A DNA stretch of 64,000 bases from Xestospongia bergquistia (GCA_963965975.1 OZ014421.1:5383001-5447000), one strand, 5' to 3'; counted from the stretch's first letter, positions 48,074-58,981 are shown. Made by a program: numbers and translations. The notes: a model not told the origin generated them from the letters alone.

Positions 48074-50186
48074 ATGTTCGTTTTTATCTTGATAGCTCCT
48101 GTGGTAACCTGCGTATTTCTACTACTGGTCTACACTATTTATGTGTTCATTCTTCATAGACAATATGCTCATATTCCTACACCAAAAGGAGCTTGGTAAG
48201 ACAGTTTGTAACTTCTAATACTGAAGTATTATGATTATTGTTTTTTTATGATACAGGTTCTATTTTGGTCATTTGCCTGCTTTAATTTCTGCACGGACAA
48301 AGGGAACCATGTTTTGGGATGTATCGCAGATGTGGTAAGTTATAAGGTATTTAGTCTTGTCCCTAGACCTATACTTGCATGTAGGTCTGGAGACAATAAT
48401 AATAATAAGATATCCTTCTACTCTCTCATTATGTCTTTACTCTCATGTTATCTACACACCTAATTCTTTAGATTTTAAATTTAGACCTTAAATTGTGTTA
48501 AAATAAACAAAATTGGAATGTTCATTGAATTGACCTTTCATTTGGGAATGATTCCTTATGGGAGATTATAGATATGAATTTATATGGCGAAATCAAAAAA
48601 TAAATGCTGTGATGATTAACACCACATTCTTTCATGAATATTATTAAATACAACATACACTTAAGTCTACCAAATAAATTGTTAAAATGAATACATAATT
48701 AATACTAAGAAAATAGTGAGATATTTAAGAGTGTTTCTTTATGGGAGATTATAGACATGAATGTAGATAAAAGCTTGTCAAGAAAATATTTAGGAATATC
48801 AATCCTTTCATTAAAGTTGTCATAAGAACAACAAGAGCATAATGATTTCAAAATTAACTCTACATATATAATTATGGTTAAAAACTAAACAAGACTTATT
48901 ATTAAATGGTAACTCTTCTTCACAGACCAAAGGGTCCTTATATATGATCTACTACATTCTCTAACCAAGATTTTAAAAGTCTTTCTTTATCGTATTATCA
49001 TATCATAGGATTGATGAGTGTGGTCCTATACTAGTTTGGTGGAAACTTCATACTAGTCAAATTGTTATGATTGATCCTGAAGGTATCAAGGTATTTAATG
49101 TTCTACAACACATTAATTTACCTTTCTGCAGTCATAAATTATTTAATAATGCGTAACTATTCATAACATCTTAAATGTATTTGGTATTAATAGCACAGCC
49201 ACATGAATTAACTTAGGTATTAATGAAGTAATTATATGAGGCTTAGTTTAGATAATAGGTGGGTCATTAGATAATAGTAATATAGAAAATTACATTATTG
49301 AGGAAATATATGGATGGCTCTATCTATGGGGAACAAGAAACAATTTATACAATGCTTGTCTGTAGTAAATTATTTTATTTAGGAGCTAGCCTTAAGTAAA
49401 CGTCCAAAACCAGATTTGCAGGTGTGTAAGTATATCTGGAATAAACAAAGGTTTGATTAAATGAATATTACAATATGTATTTTGTGATCATATATTTTGC
49501 AGATTTCTTGGTCAAAGTCTAGCAACTGTTCAACATTATGACAAATGGAAAGAACAAAGACGAATGTTTGATCCTTCTTTTGGACGAAAGTAAGTAGTTT
49601 CCCACTGATTATTAGCTTATTATATAATTCTTCCTTCAGTTATCTTCAAAGTCTTGTACCTCATTTTAATGAAGTGACTATACAAACACTTATAGATCCT
49701 CTTAGAAGTTTTTCTGATGGTCAGACAGTTGTTGATATGAAGAAACAGATTTCTAAGACAACTCTACAAGTTATTAGTTGGGTAAACATGAATTTTATAA
49801 TGTTTTCCAGGAAGTATTACTTTACTATTTCAGGTTGGCTTTGGTACTGACTTCAACAAAGATCCTTTTGTTCAATCTCTCATTGGAGACAATGATATAC
49901 TGTATCTCTTGAGCAATACTATGGAAGGAATCAATCTTCAAAATAAAATTCCTTTCATTCCAGTGAGTACAGAATCTTTACATTGAAAAAATCTGCTTTT
50001 TTCTATTATAGTATTTGAAGCCATTTTTAACCTCTAAATATACTACCACTGCACGTCAGTTACGTGATATTGGTAGACATTGTATAGAAGAGAGAATTAA
50101 AGCTATTGAGAATAAACAAGAAGTGCCTCAAGATATTTTAACTAATATTCTCAGTCTCATTCGTTAGTTATCATTCTGTGTATCAG

Positions 50187-50235
<49 letters not shown>

Positions 50236-50236
50236 A

Positions 50237-50267
<31 letters not shown>

Positions 50268-51399
50268 AACACACACACACACACACACATACACACACAC
50301 ACATATATATAATATATATATTATATATGTGTGGTTGTATATTTTTTTATGTTAGATACAAAGCAAGATGAAGTTTCAATAGAAGATTTAATTGATCAAT
50401 TTGTGGTTTTCTACTTTGCAGGTACATTGTTTAATATTGATAATATACTGTAATTTTTCAATGACTATAGGTCAAGAAACTACAGTGACGCTACTCTGTT
50501 ACACTTTGATTCACTTACTACTTTATCCTGATGTGTTGAACAGGTAGATACTAGTAGATAGTTTGTGCATGTACTATCAATAAATAGCTATATTTTATCT
50601 ATTAATGGTATGTGTTTAATTATTTTGTGAAATACCTTGCTTACATTCAATATTCTGTGTCTATCATGATAACTCTTATAGGGTGGTAAGTGAAATTGAT
50701 GAAGTACTGGAGGGCAAAGAAAGTGTGTCTTCAGGGGATTTAGATAAATTGGCATATACAACAGCTGTAAGTGTGACATCGTTATTGTTCCAGAAGCTAT
50801 AGCATCTTATATGTGTACCACCAGGTATTAGAAGAGACTTTGAGACTTTATCCTCCTGCACCTATAGTCAAATCTTCAGGTACTGAAAGTGTCACACTTT
50901 GTGGTTATAGAATACCAAAAGGGACATTTATTTTGGTAAATTGTGTTGATTTTGTTATTGTATCAGTTATGTTATATACACAGGTACCTACATACAATGT
51001 ACATCGTAATCCTGACATTTACCCAGATCCATTAATGTTTGATCCAAGTCGATTTGAATCAGACCAAAAGCGGTAAATAAAATTAATAAAGCCATTTATG
51101 AATTTTGTATCTTCTACATTTCATTATAGACCAAGTCCATATGTCTATTTCCCTTTTGGCTTTGGACATCGTTCCTGCATAGGCCGTGTGTTTGCTATGG
51201 TGAGATTACATATATTATTCCTAAAATCCATTACTGACATATCCTTTTATTCTTACAGATGGAAGCTAAAGTAATCTTAGCCCATTTACTACATGAATTT
51301 ACACTGTCTTTACCTGATAAATACCAGTTTAATTTGGATATGGATATACTTTCGGAACCTCCTGAAATTTCTTGCATACTAACACAAAGAAACATTTGA
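48074..51399 (+). CDS. cytochrome P450, CYP46-like, copy C
   Basis: Same 15-exon layout as copies A and B (first exon 48074-48195, stop 51397-51399) but more diverged introns and some coding change: ISARTKGTMFWDVSQMW, WIDECGPILVWWKLHTSQIV, LSKRPKPDLQVCKYIWNKQR, SSGTESVTLCGYRIP and a different C-terminus (SEPPEISCILTQRNI). I-helix AGQETT, ETLR, FDPSRF and FGFGHRSCIG are intact and all splice sites look usable. Several exons (SLVPHFNEVTIQTLIDPLRS; YLKPFLTSKYTTTARQLRDI) remain almost identical to A/B while introns differ, suggesting selection or conversion. Substrate unknown. It converges with the GMC gene cluster, 135 bp away. Confidence 0.92.
50190..50303. repeat. (CA)n microsatellite in P450 copy C intron 8
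   Basis: Interrupted CA repeat (ATACAAAC and AAACACAAAC breaks) followed by a TA run, at the same intron position as in copies A and B. Confidence 0.95.
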
Positions 51400-51534
51400 C
51401 AACATTGGCACATTGACTAGTTACCGGACCCTATATTGCCAAGGGTCCATAGATACTATCTTTTTAACATAAATAATTATTAATTATAATTATTAGGAAC
51501 TAATTGTTTACAAATAAAAATCTAATTGATTCAC

Positions 51535-53331
51535 TTAATTGTTCTTTTTAATTAAGTCAGAAGCTTTCTCAGCTATTATAATAACAGGTGTATTAGTGTT
51601 ACCTGAGATAATTTCAGGCATTACAGAGGCATCAACAACACGCAGGTTCTCAATACCTCTCACTCTTAATTGTGGATCAACTACAGCTTCCTTGTCTTCT
51701 TTTCCTCCCATTCGACATGTCCCCACTGGATGATAGGTAGTGCAGGCAATCTGACGAGTATACCAACGCCAAAAATCATCAGAGTCTTTTGGAAATGGAT
51801 TCCGAGCATCAAGAGCAGGACAATGAAGAGATATATTGCTGTATACAGAAGTGTTAAGTAGTTTCTGTACTATTCGAACACCTCGTACAAATACTTCAAC
51901 ATCATCAGGATGATCCAAATAATTAGGAGATATTAAAGGCATAGCATCTGGTCTCCTTATCATTAGTTTTATATTTCCTCTACTCTTTGGGTGTAATCCA
52001 ACAGGTAAAAATGTCATTCCACTGACATGACCATTTTCATTTTCTACATGAGAACCAAAAAATAGCTTGCCCAAGAGAGGAATAGCTCTAATATGATCAA
52101 CCAGAGGTTTTACAAGTGTGCCTCCATAATAATAAATTTGCAAGTCAGGTCCTTCATTCTCACTTGACAGATCAGTCTTCTGAAATAAATTTGCCTCAAT
52201 TATATTTCCTGCTATCATACCATCTTGAAAGAATAAATATTGAAGAATACTTTTAAAAGATTCACCAAGTGGTTTAGAGTATGTGAGTCCACTGTATAGA
52301 GAAATATTGTGTGCTAAATAGCTTACAGGTAACATCAAATGGTCTTGTAAATTCTTGCCTACGGGTAAATCTTGTATAACTGGAATTTGTGCTTCTTTCA
52401 GATGTTCAGCTGGACCTATTCCTGATAGGAGAAGGATATGGGTACTACCCACAGTACCTGCTGATAATATAACTTCTCTTCTTGCTCTGATGATCCTTTG
52501 TTTTCCAGTTACTTCATCTCTTACAATCACCCCTGTAACCTTTTTGTCATGTAATTCTAACCTGATAACATGAGTACGTAAAAGAAGAAACAAGTTGTCC
52601 CTCCATCTAACTGGATGTAAATATGCCTGAGCTGTACTCCAACGAGCTCCATTTTTATGTGTCACTTGAGTATATCCTACACCCACTTGTGTGTTGCCAT
52701 TTGGATCTGTCACTTTAAATCCAGCTTCCTTAGCAGCTGACATGAACCAGTGAGCACTAGGTGTTTTGTACTTAGCATTCTCTACTCTTAAAGGTCCACC
52801 ATTGCCATGATAACCCTCATCACCATCACTACCTCCCCAATCTTCGGATTTCTTAAAATATGGATAGACATCATTCCAACTCCATCCCTTTGCTCCATAC
52901 ACCTTCTCCCAACGATCATAGTCCTTAGGACTACCTCGTATATGGATCATGGCATTGATAGAGGAAGATCCACCTAGTACTTTACCTCTCGGCCAATATG
53001 ATTGCTGTTTTTTCATTGCCTGGTGTGAATTCTTCTGTGGTACAGTAACATATTGCCAATCTAGTGATGTTTGTTGTAGATTTGGATAAGCACCTGGCAT
53101 ATGAATGTCACGATGATCATCCATTCCACCAGCTTCTATTAATAGTACAGTGAGATTGGGATTTTCGGAGAGCCTGTTTGTCAAGACACATCCAGCTGAT
53201 CCAGCACCCACAATGATGTAATCATATTCATTGGCATAACCTACTTTCAAAATAGTCTGGTGGGGATCCCAAAAGGCTATTCTAACAAACAGATAGGATA
53301 TCATGAGGAAGGCAACAGCCCTTGTATACAT
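51535..53331 (-). CDS. GMC oxidoreductase (choline/glucose dehydrogenase-like), copy 1
   Basis: FAD-dependent alcohol oxidoreductase. Preferred start is ATG 53331 (MYTRAVAFLMISYLF), 598 aa, matching the neighbouring paralogue; the frame also contains an upstream ATG at 53469 that would add 46 unrelated Cys-rich residues. A short N-terminal hydrophobic segment may anchor or export the protein. Rossmann FAD motif YIIVGAGSAGCVL is followed by LLIEAGG; GMC signature 1 is RGKVLGGSSSINAMIHIRG and signature 2 is SAGTVGSTHILLLSGIGP. The C-terminal catalytic region has TTYHPVGTCRMGG (catalytic His) and VVDASVMPEIISGNTNTP (the Asn/His partner position is Asn). Intronless. Substrate is not predictable. 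Tail-to-tail with P450 copy C and tandem with the next gene. Confidence 0.93.
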   Translation of the reverse strand: MYTRAVAFLMISYLFVRIAFWDPHQTILKVGYANEYDYIIVGAGSAGCVLTNRLSENPNLTVLLIEAGGMDDHRDIHMPGAYPNLQQTSLDWQYVTVPQKNSHQAMKKQQSYWPRGKVLGGSSSINAMIHIRGSPKDYDRWEKVYGAKGWSWNDVYPYFKKSEDWGGSDGDEGYHGNGGPLRVENAKYKTPSAHWFMSAAKEAGFKVTDPNGNTQVGVGYTQVTHKNGARWSTAQAYLHPVRWRDNLFLLLRTHVIRLELHDKKVTGVIVRDEVTGKQRIIRARREVILSAGTVGSTHILLLSGIGPAEHLKEAQIPVIQDLPVGKNLQDHLMLPVSYLAHNISLYSGLTYSKPLGESFKSILQYLFFQDGMIAGNIIEANLFQKTDLSSENEGPDLQIYYYGGTLVKPLVDHIRAIPLLGKLFFGSHVENENGHVSGMTFLPVGLHPKSRGNIKLMIRRPDAMPLISPNYLDHPDDVEVFVRGVRIVQKLLNTSVYSNISLHCPALDARNPFPKDSDDFWRWYTRQIACTTYHPVGTCRMGGKEDKEAVVDPQLRVRGIENLRVVDASVMPEIISGNTNTPVIIIAEKASDLIKKNN

Positions 53332-53617
53332 ATCGTTTCCTCCACCTATCGTTAGGTGAGTGGGAGGCTTACAATTAATTATAGCTGCAAATATTCTACT
53401 GTAAGTTTCTGAGCACCTGCAGCATTCAAAGCACCCTTTATTTGACACAACCATTAGTTTGTCTAACATACACTATTGTCTGCCATAACAAGATGCAATT
53501 TATCCTTGATAAATACTGATATAGGATCAACATTGATGGTCACAATAAAATAAAAATGACATGGACAATTTTTATTAAAAAATTATAAGATCAATAAATT
53601 TTATAACAAAACAGTTG
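53332..53617. other. GMC intergenic gap
   Basis: Promoter/5' region of copy 1 and 3' end of copy 2. The upstream extension of the copy 1 frame (to 53469) falls here and has no counterpart in copy 2. Confidence 0.5.
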
Positions 53618-55417
53618 TTAATGGTCCTCTTTAATTAAGTCAGAAGCTTTCTCAGCTATCATAATAACAGGTGCATTAGTGTTACCTGAGGTAATTTCAG
53701 GCATTACAGAGGCATCAACAACACGTAAGTTTTTAATACCTCTCACTCTTAGCCACGGGTCAACAACAGCTTTCCTATCTTCCTTACCTCCCATTCGACA
53801 TGTTCCTGAAGCATGGTAGGCTGTACCAGCAATCTGACGAGTATACCAGCGCCAAAAATCATCAGAGTCTTTTGGAAATGAATTCCGAGCATCAAGAGCA
53901 GGACAATGAAGAGATATATTGCTGTATACGGAAGTGTTAAGTAGTTTTTGTACTATTCGAACACCTCGTACAAATACTTCAACATCATCAGGATGATCCA
54001 AATAATTAGGAGATATTAAAGGCATAGCCTCTGGTCTCCTTACATTAAGTTTTAAAGTTCCTCTACTCTTTGGGTGTAATCCAACAGGTAAAAATGTCAT
54101 TCCACTGACATGACCATTTTCATTTTCTACATGAGAACCAAAAAATAGTTTGCTTAAAAGAGGAATAGCTCCAGATTTTTCTATGTGCTCCTTTGCAGGT
54201 GCTCCTCCAAAATAAATAACTTGCAAGTCAGGTCCCTCATTCTCACTTGATTGATCAATTTTCTGAAATAAATTTGCCTCAATTATATTTCCCGCTATCA
54301 TACCATCTTGAAACAATAAATATTGAAGAATACTTTTAAAAGATTCCCCAAGTGGTTTAGAGTATGTGAGTCCACTGTATAGAGAAATATTGTGTGCTAG
54401 ATAAGTTAAAGCCAACATCAAGTGGTCTTGTAAATTCTCACCTACGGGTAAATCTTGTATAACTGAAATTTGTGCTTCTTTCAGATGTTCAGCTGGACCT
54501 ATCCCTGATAAGAGAAGGATATGGGTACTACCCACAGTACCTGCTGATAATATAACTTCTCTTCTTGCTCTGATGATCCTTTGTTTTCCAGTTACTTCAT
54601 CTCTTACAATCACCCCTGTAACCTTTTTGTCATGTAATTCTAACCTGATAACATGAGTACGTAAAAGAAGAAACAAGTTGTCCCTCCATCTAACTGGATG
54701 TAAATATGCCTGAGCTGTACTCCAACGAGCTCCATTTTTATGTGTCACTTGAGTATATCCTACACCCATTTGTGTGTTGCCATTTGGATCTGTCACTTTA
54801 AATCCAGCTTCCTTAGCAGCTGACACGAACCAGTGAGCACTAGGTGTTTTGTACTTAGCATTCTCTACTCTTAAAGGTCCACCATTGCCATGATAACCCT
54901 CATCACCATCACTACCTCCCCAATCTTCGGATTTCTTAAAATATGGATAGACATCATTCCAACTCCATCCCTTTGCTCCATACACCTTCTCCCAACGATC
55001 ATAGTCCTTAGGACTACCTCGTATATGGATCATGGCATTGATAGAGGAAGATCCACCTAGTACTTTACCCCTTGGCCAATATGATTGCTGTTTTTTCATT
55101 GCCTGGTGTGAATTCTTCTGTGGTACAGTAACATATTGCCAATCTAGTGATGTTTGTTGTAGATTTGGATAAGCACCTGGCATATGAATGTCACGATGAT
55201 CATCCATTCCACCAGCTTCTATTAATAGTACAGTGAGATTGGGATTTTCGGAGAGCCTGTTTGCTAAGACACATCCAGCTGATCCAGCACCCACAATGAT
55301 GTAATCATATTCATTGGCATAGCCTACTCTCAATGTTGTCTGGTGGGGATCCCAAAAGGCTATTCTAACAAACAAATAAGACACAAGAAGGATGGCAACA
55401 GCTCTTAGTTGAATCAT
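53618..55417 (-). CDS. GMC oxidoreductase (choline/glucose dehydrogenase-like), copy 2
   Basis: Tandem paralogue of copy 1; start ATG 55417 (MIQLRAVAILLVSYLF), 599 aa, intronless. The N-terminal two thirds are almost identical to copy 1, including VGAGSAGCVLANRL, RGKVLGGSSSINAMIHIRG and SAGTVGSTHILLLSGIGP. Differences cluster in patches: LQVIYFGGAPAKEHIEKSGA against LQIYYYGGTLVKPLVDHIRA, and TAYHASGTCRMG against TTYHPVGTCRMG close to the catalytic His. Those patches probably alter substrate choice; this is inference. A hydrophobic N-terminus (AILLVSYLFVRIAFW) suggests membrane or secretory targeting. Confidence 0.93.
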   Translation of the reverse strand: MIQLRAVAILLVSYLFVRIAFWDPHQTTLRVGYANEYDYIIVGAGSAGCVLANRLSENPNLTVLLIEAGGMDDHRDIHMPGAYPNLQQTSLDWQYVTVPQKNSHQAMKKQQSYWPRGKVLGGSSSINAMIHIRGSPKDYDRWEKVYGAKGWSWNDVYPYFKKSEDWGGSDGDEGYHGNGGPLRVENAKYKTPSAHWFVSAAKEAGFKVTDPNGNTQMGVGYTQVTHKNGARWSTAQAYLHPVRWRDNLFLLLRTHVIRLELHDKKVTGVIVRDEVTGKQRIIRARREVILSAGTVGSTHILLLSGIGPAEHLKEAQISVIQDLPVGENLQDHLMLALTYLAHNISLYSGLTYSKPLGESFKSILQYLLFQDGMIAGNIIEANLFQKIDQSSENEGPDLQVIYFGGAPAKEHIEKSGAIPLLSKLFFGSHVENENGHVSGMTFLPVGLHPKSRGTLKLNVRRPEAMPLISPNYLDHPDDVEVFVRGVRIVQKLLNTSVYSNISLHCPALDARNSFPKDSDDFWRWYTRQIAGTAYHASGTCRMGGKEDRKAVVDPWLRVRGIKNLRVVDASVMPEITSGNTNAPVIMIAEKASDLIKEDH

Positions 55418-56629
55418 TAGGTTTGCTAATGACACACCCTCAGATTCATGGGGGTGGTTTCATTTACAATATCTCCAGATTACTAGCATAAATAGTATAA
55501 ACTACGTGACTACAAAGTTTGTATTATTTATGGTACTAGTCTAGCCAGCTAGTACCTCCTTTTTTTGATAAGCCTTTGCCCATCAGCTTATTATACAGAC
55601 ACACACATGATACATACATATATATAAAGTTAAATATAAACATATTTATACCATCAATGTTTTGTCATGAAAAATTTGGTCCTAGTGCAAAATTTGGACC
55701 TAGGTCCAAATTTTGCAACGAAAAGGCTGCAAAATTAATTCCATTTTGGACCCAGACTTTATAATTTGGTGAAGAGAAATGCACATACAAATCATTTTAT
55801 ACTTCTTAGGCTGTGTCTACTTAAATTGAGAGTTTTAGCGACCTGGGGAACTTTTCAAGTGTCAAAAAGACAATGTCACAGCAGAGAGAAGATGGGAACC
55901 TGACTAATGAAGTAAAAGGAAAAAGGCTGACAAACTAGCAATGAGAGAAGGAGAAATGTGTTATGAGAAGAAGTCGGGACAACTTTGTAATATTTTTTTC
56001 AGTTTCTTTTACTGTCTTACAATAAGTTATAATAGTGTTTCTATTTTCAGTGGATGAGGTATATGTACAATTGTTTCTTGTAAAACTAAAGAAATAAATG
56101 ATGCATAATGTTATGTTGTAATAACAATCAGTACAATTATAATAATACAACAACAATGGTAAGTAAACTGATTGTAGTTTATTAAAGAAACAATGGTAAG
56201 TAAACTGATTGTATAGTTTATTAAAGAAGTAATATTAAAGATTGACTTTAAAAAAATGTTTTTTTAAAAAACAATTAATATAAAAGATAAAAGAAAAATA
56301 ACAAACTAAAAAACAAGCTATAAAAGAAATAAATAACAAGCTATAAATGAGAAAACAATATATAAACCATAAAAGAGAAAATTAAGAAAAAATATATAAA
56401 CTATAAGAATAACCTTTGAAACTAAAGTTAAGATTGACTTATTTTAGTGAAAACTGTTTTTTAGAACAAACTATTAAAGACAAAACTATTTAAAAGAATT
56501 AAACTATTTCTTAAGAAAAAAATAAAACTATAAAAAATTACAGAAAAAAATACAAATGAAAAATTAAAAAATAATATATATAAAATAAAATTAAAAAAAA
56601 TAAGATAAAACTATCTCTGTAGTTGAAGA
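55418..56629. other. gene-poor AT-rich DNA
   Basis: No exon recognised. It contains a partial member of the GGACCTAGGTCC repeat family at about 55672-55765, a 34-bp direct duplication (ACAATGGTAAGTAAACTGAT) at 56152 and 56190, and very A-rich sequence at 56240-56600. Confidence 0.55.
55672..55765. repeat. dispersed repeat, GGACCTAGGTCC family, partial copy
   Basis: Contains AAATTTGGACCTAGGTCCAA within a larger inverted arrangement (AATTTGGTCCTAGTGCAAAA and TGCAACGAAAAGGCTGCAAA), related to 47.75 kb and 59.6 kb. Confidence 0.6.
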
Positions 56630-56930
56630 GTCCCCAAGGAGTCCAGTGAAGGTCTCTAATCCACCAAGAAGTCCAGTGAAGATCTCCAATCCACCAAGAA
56701 GTCCAGTGAAGGCCTCCAATCCACCAAGAAGTCCAGTGAAGGCCTCCAATCCACCAAGAAGTCCAGTGAAGATCTCCAATCCACCAAGAAGTCCAGTGAA
56801 GGCCTCCAATCCACAAAGAAGTCCAGTGAAGGTCTCCAATTCAACAATAGTAGGAAAGAGAAGATGGAGAGTTCCCAAGAGTCCAGTCAGTCCGCAAGTT
56901 GAGAACATAGAGGGAGAAAGAGAAGAATAA
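56630..56930 (+). CDS. possible exon with 10-residue NPPRSPVK(V/I/A)S repeats
   Basis: A 30-bp unit (AAGTCCAGTGAAGGCCTCCA then atccaccaag) is repeated seven times without indels. On the plus strand it reads SNPPRSPVK(V/I/A) repeatedly, then a non-repeat end VGKRRWRVPKSPVSPQVENI and stop at 56928-56930. A plausible acceptor (TCTCTGTAG) ends near 56620, just before the frame. Unit variation mostly swaps Val/Ile/Ala at one position. SPVK is the CDK consensus S-P-x-K. No ATG lies in the exon and no upstream exon was found; the other strand is also open, so this may simply be a minisatellite. Confidence 0.35.
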
Positions 56931-56954
56931 CAACTGGATACTAAAGAATGGATG

Positions 56955-57115
56955 AAAAGTGGATGGATGGATGGATGGATGGATGGAAAGACAGCTCACC
57001 TTTTTCACCAGTGCTGCTCCTGCAGGGAAAGAAAAAGAGAGTAGTTATGAACTGATGGTGACAATGAGTGGATAGAGAGTGAAGAGAGACAGAGGAAGTG
57101 AAAAAGGACCACCAA
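56955..57115. repeat. GGAT and GA-rich simple repeats
   Basis: (GGAT)n at 56961-56986 and purine-rich sequence at 57030-57110, then CA repeats at 57119-57143. Confidence 0.8.
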
Positions 57116-57171
57116 CCTACACACACACACTGCACACACACACGCACCCTAGAAGATCAGAGCTCCCCCCC

Positions 57172-57225
57172 GCCACTCGGCGGCCTGAGATATTAAAAAA
57201 AAATTTTTTTAGGCCGCCGAGCGGC
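57172..57225. other. GC-rich hairpin in AT-rich DNA
   Basis: Arms GCCACTCGGCGGCCT (57172-57186) and AGGCCGCCGAGCGGC (57211-57225) pair 14 of 15. The 24-nt loop is almost only A then T, so it can itself fold. It is followed by an A-rich (AAAAAT)n tract at 57290-57313. Confidence 0.85.
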
Positions 57226-57394
57226 AGGAGGGAGATAATTTTTAGGGATTGTATGAGTGTGTGTATGGTGTATAGGCTGAATAGCCCAAAAAAAATAAAA
57301 ATAAAAATAAAAAAGAAGAGGAAAGAAGGCTTGAAGGAAGTAGAGAGGAGAGAATGGACAGGAAAGCAACTCATCTTTTTCATCAAGAGAACAT

Positions 57395-58030
57395 CAGAGA
57401 ACTGAGAACAATCAATCCATCAGTGAACTGGAACAATCAAAATATCAGTGAAAACAATCAATCCATTGGAGAACTGAACAATCAAAATATCAGAGAACTG
57501 AAAACAATCAATCCATCAGTGAACTGAGAAGAATCAAAATATCAGTAAACTGGAACAATCAATCCATTGGAGAACTGAACAATCAAAATATCAGAGAACT
57601 GAGAACAATCAATCCATCAGTGAACTGAGAAGAATCAAAATATCAGTAAACTGGAACAATCAATCCATTGGAGAACTGAACAATCAAAATATCAGAGAAC
57701 TGAGAAGAATCAAAATATCAGTGAACTGGAACAATCAATCCATTGGAGAACTGAACAATCAAAATATCAGAGAACTGAGAACAATCAATCCATCAGTGAA
57801 CTGAGAAGAATCAAAATATCAGTTAACTGGAACAATCAATCCATTGGAGAACTAATACTGAACAATCAAAATATGAGAGAACCAAAAACAATCAATCCAT
57901 CAGAGAACTGAGAACAAGCTAAGCAAAATATCAGAGAACTGAGAACAAGCTAAGCAAAATATCAGAGAACTGAGAACAATCAAATCCATCAGAGAACTGA
58001 GAACAAGCTAAGCAGAGAACTGAGAACAAT
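57395..58030. repeat. complex minisatellite (AACTGARAACAATCAATCCATCAG units)
   Basis: About twenty alternating copies of two related ~20-24 bp units: GAACAATCAATCCATCAGTG / ATTGGAGAACTG and GAACAATCAAAATATCAGAG. Higher-order blocks of about 120 bp are visible at 57480-57850. No coding potential. Confidence 0.9.
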
Positions 58031-58165
58031 CAAAGACGAGTAGTAGCGACGAAGACCCACGGGGCCTTGTATAACCTTGAAACATGAAGTCCTTTTATGT
58101 TATCAAGATATCTCAGTCATACGTCATTTTGACAAACACAAGGCACAAACCTGTGACAATTTCAA

Positions 58166-58231
58166 TTTGGCGGGAAATTCTGGCACACTATTGGCTCGTC
58201 AGGCGTGTACTAGTGGCTGATATTTCCCGCC
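58166..58231. promoter_or_regulatory. E2F-like and CCAAT-like site cluster
   Basis: TTTGGCGGGAAA at 58166-58177 and its inverted partner TTTCCCGCC at 58223-58231 match the E2F/DP consensus. ATTGG (reverse CCAAT, NF-Y) lies between at 58190-58194. This is the arrangement known from cell-cycle promoters. No gene was recognised on either side; a short ATG frame with a possible donor (MVVTRFLA) starts at 58239 on the plus strand and another ATG faces left at 58088. Confidence 0.45.
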
Positions 58232-58886
58232 ATAATAATGGTGGTCACGCGTTTCCTTGCTAGGTGTGTACACGTGCTCTTGATATATTTGGTTTAATAA
58301 TTATTTATTTTAATCAAGTTGTATTTCCTTTAGGTATTAAAATTAACGTTTATTATTTAATTTGCTATTTGTTAACAATTTAATTTTAGGGTTCAGTGTC
58401 TATCAATACACACAAATTTTAGTTTTAATTACACACGTATGATATTGAAACACTTCAATTTACTAGTGCTGATGAAAAACAGATGTGTGCTAACTGTGCT
58501 TTTTATTATTGGACTCTCCTTGACTAGACTGGAGACCTTTCAATTTTCCTGACAAGATCAACTCTGAATCAAGAGCACCCACTATAGATATATAGATACT
58601 TACCATTAGTATCATCAAACTGACAATAATTTTATGTTTTGTAAAATAATATTAAATATTCAGGATACATTTGCAAAATCAAATTATTTTCATATGTTGA
58701 GTAGACTGATACTCTTGCTAATCAAACCAGAGAGAAACACACCATTATAAGCATTACCTAGATCTAGATAGAGTCCAAAACAGAACTCTTCTGGACTGAT
58801 ACCCATTCCAATGTGACATTAACAATGTCAAGAAAGAGTAATCTAAAATTGGTTTTGTTAAAGTGTACTTGGTCACTGATATAAAT

Positions 58887-58970
58887 ATTGAACCCACAGT
58901 TTGCTACTGTTTATTAATAGCAGAAGTATTGCAAATGAAATCATTAACAGTAGCAAACTGTGGGTTCAAT
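58887..58970. repeat. 25-bp perfect inverted repeat
   Basis: ATTGAACCCACAGTTTGCTA plus ctgtt at 58887-58911 is exactly complementary to 58946-58970, with a 34-nt loop. Followed at once by a second copy of TTGAACC. Confidence 0.92.
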
Positions 58971-58981
58971 TGAACCTACAG

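Noticed and set aside
53332-53469. 46-residue N-terminal extension of GMC copy 1 as real protein
   Set aside because: Not shared with the paralogue, whose ATG aligns with the internal Met before the hydrophobic anchor; kept as a low-interest question.
57079-57405. 108-aa plus-strand frame rich in THTH and KIKIKK
   Set aside because: Formed by CA repeats, the GC hairpin and an A-rich tract; no coding character.
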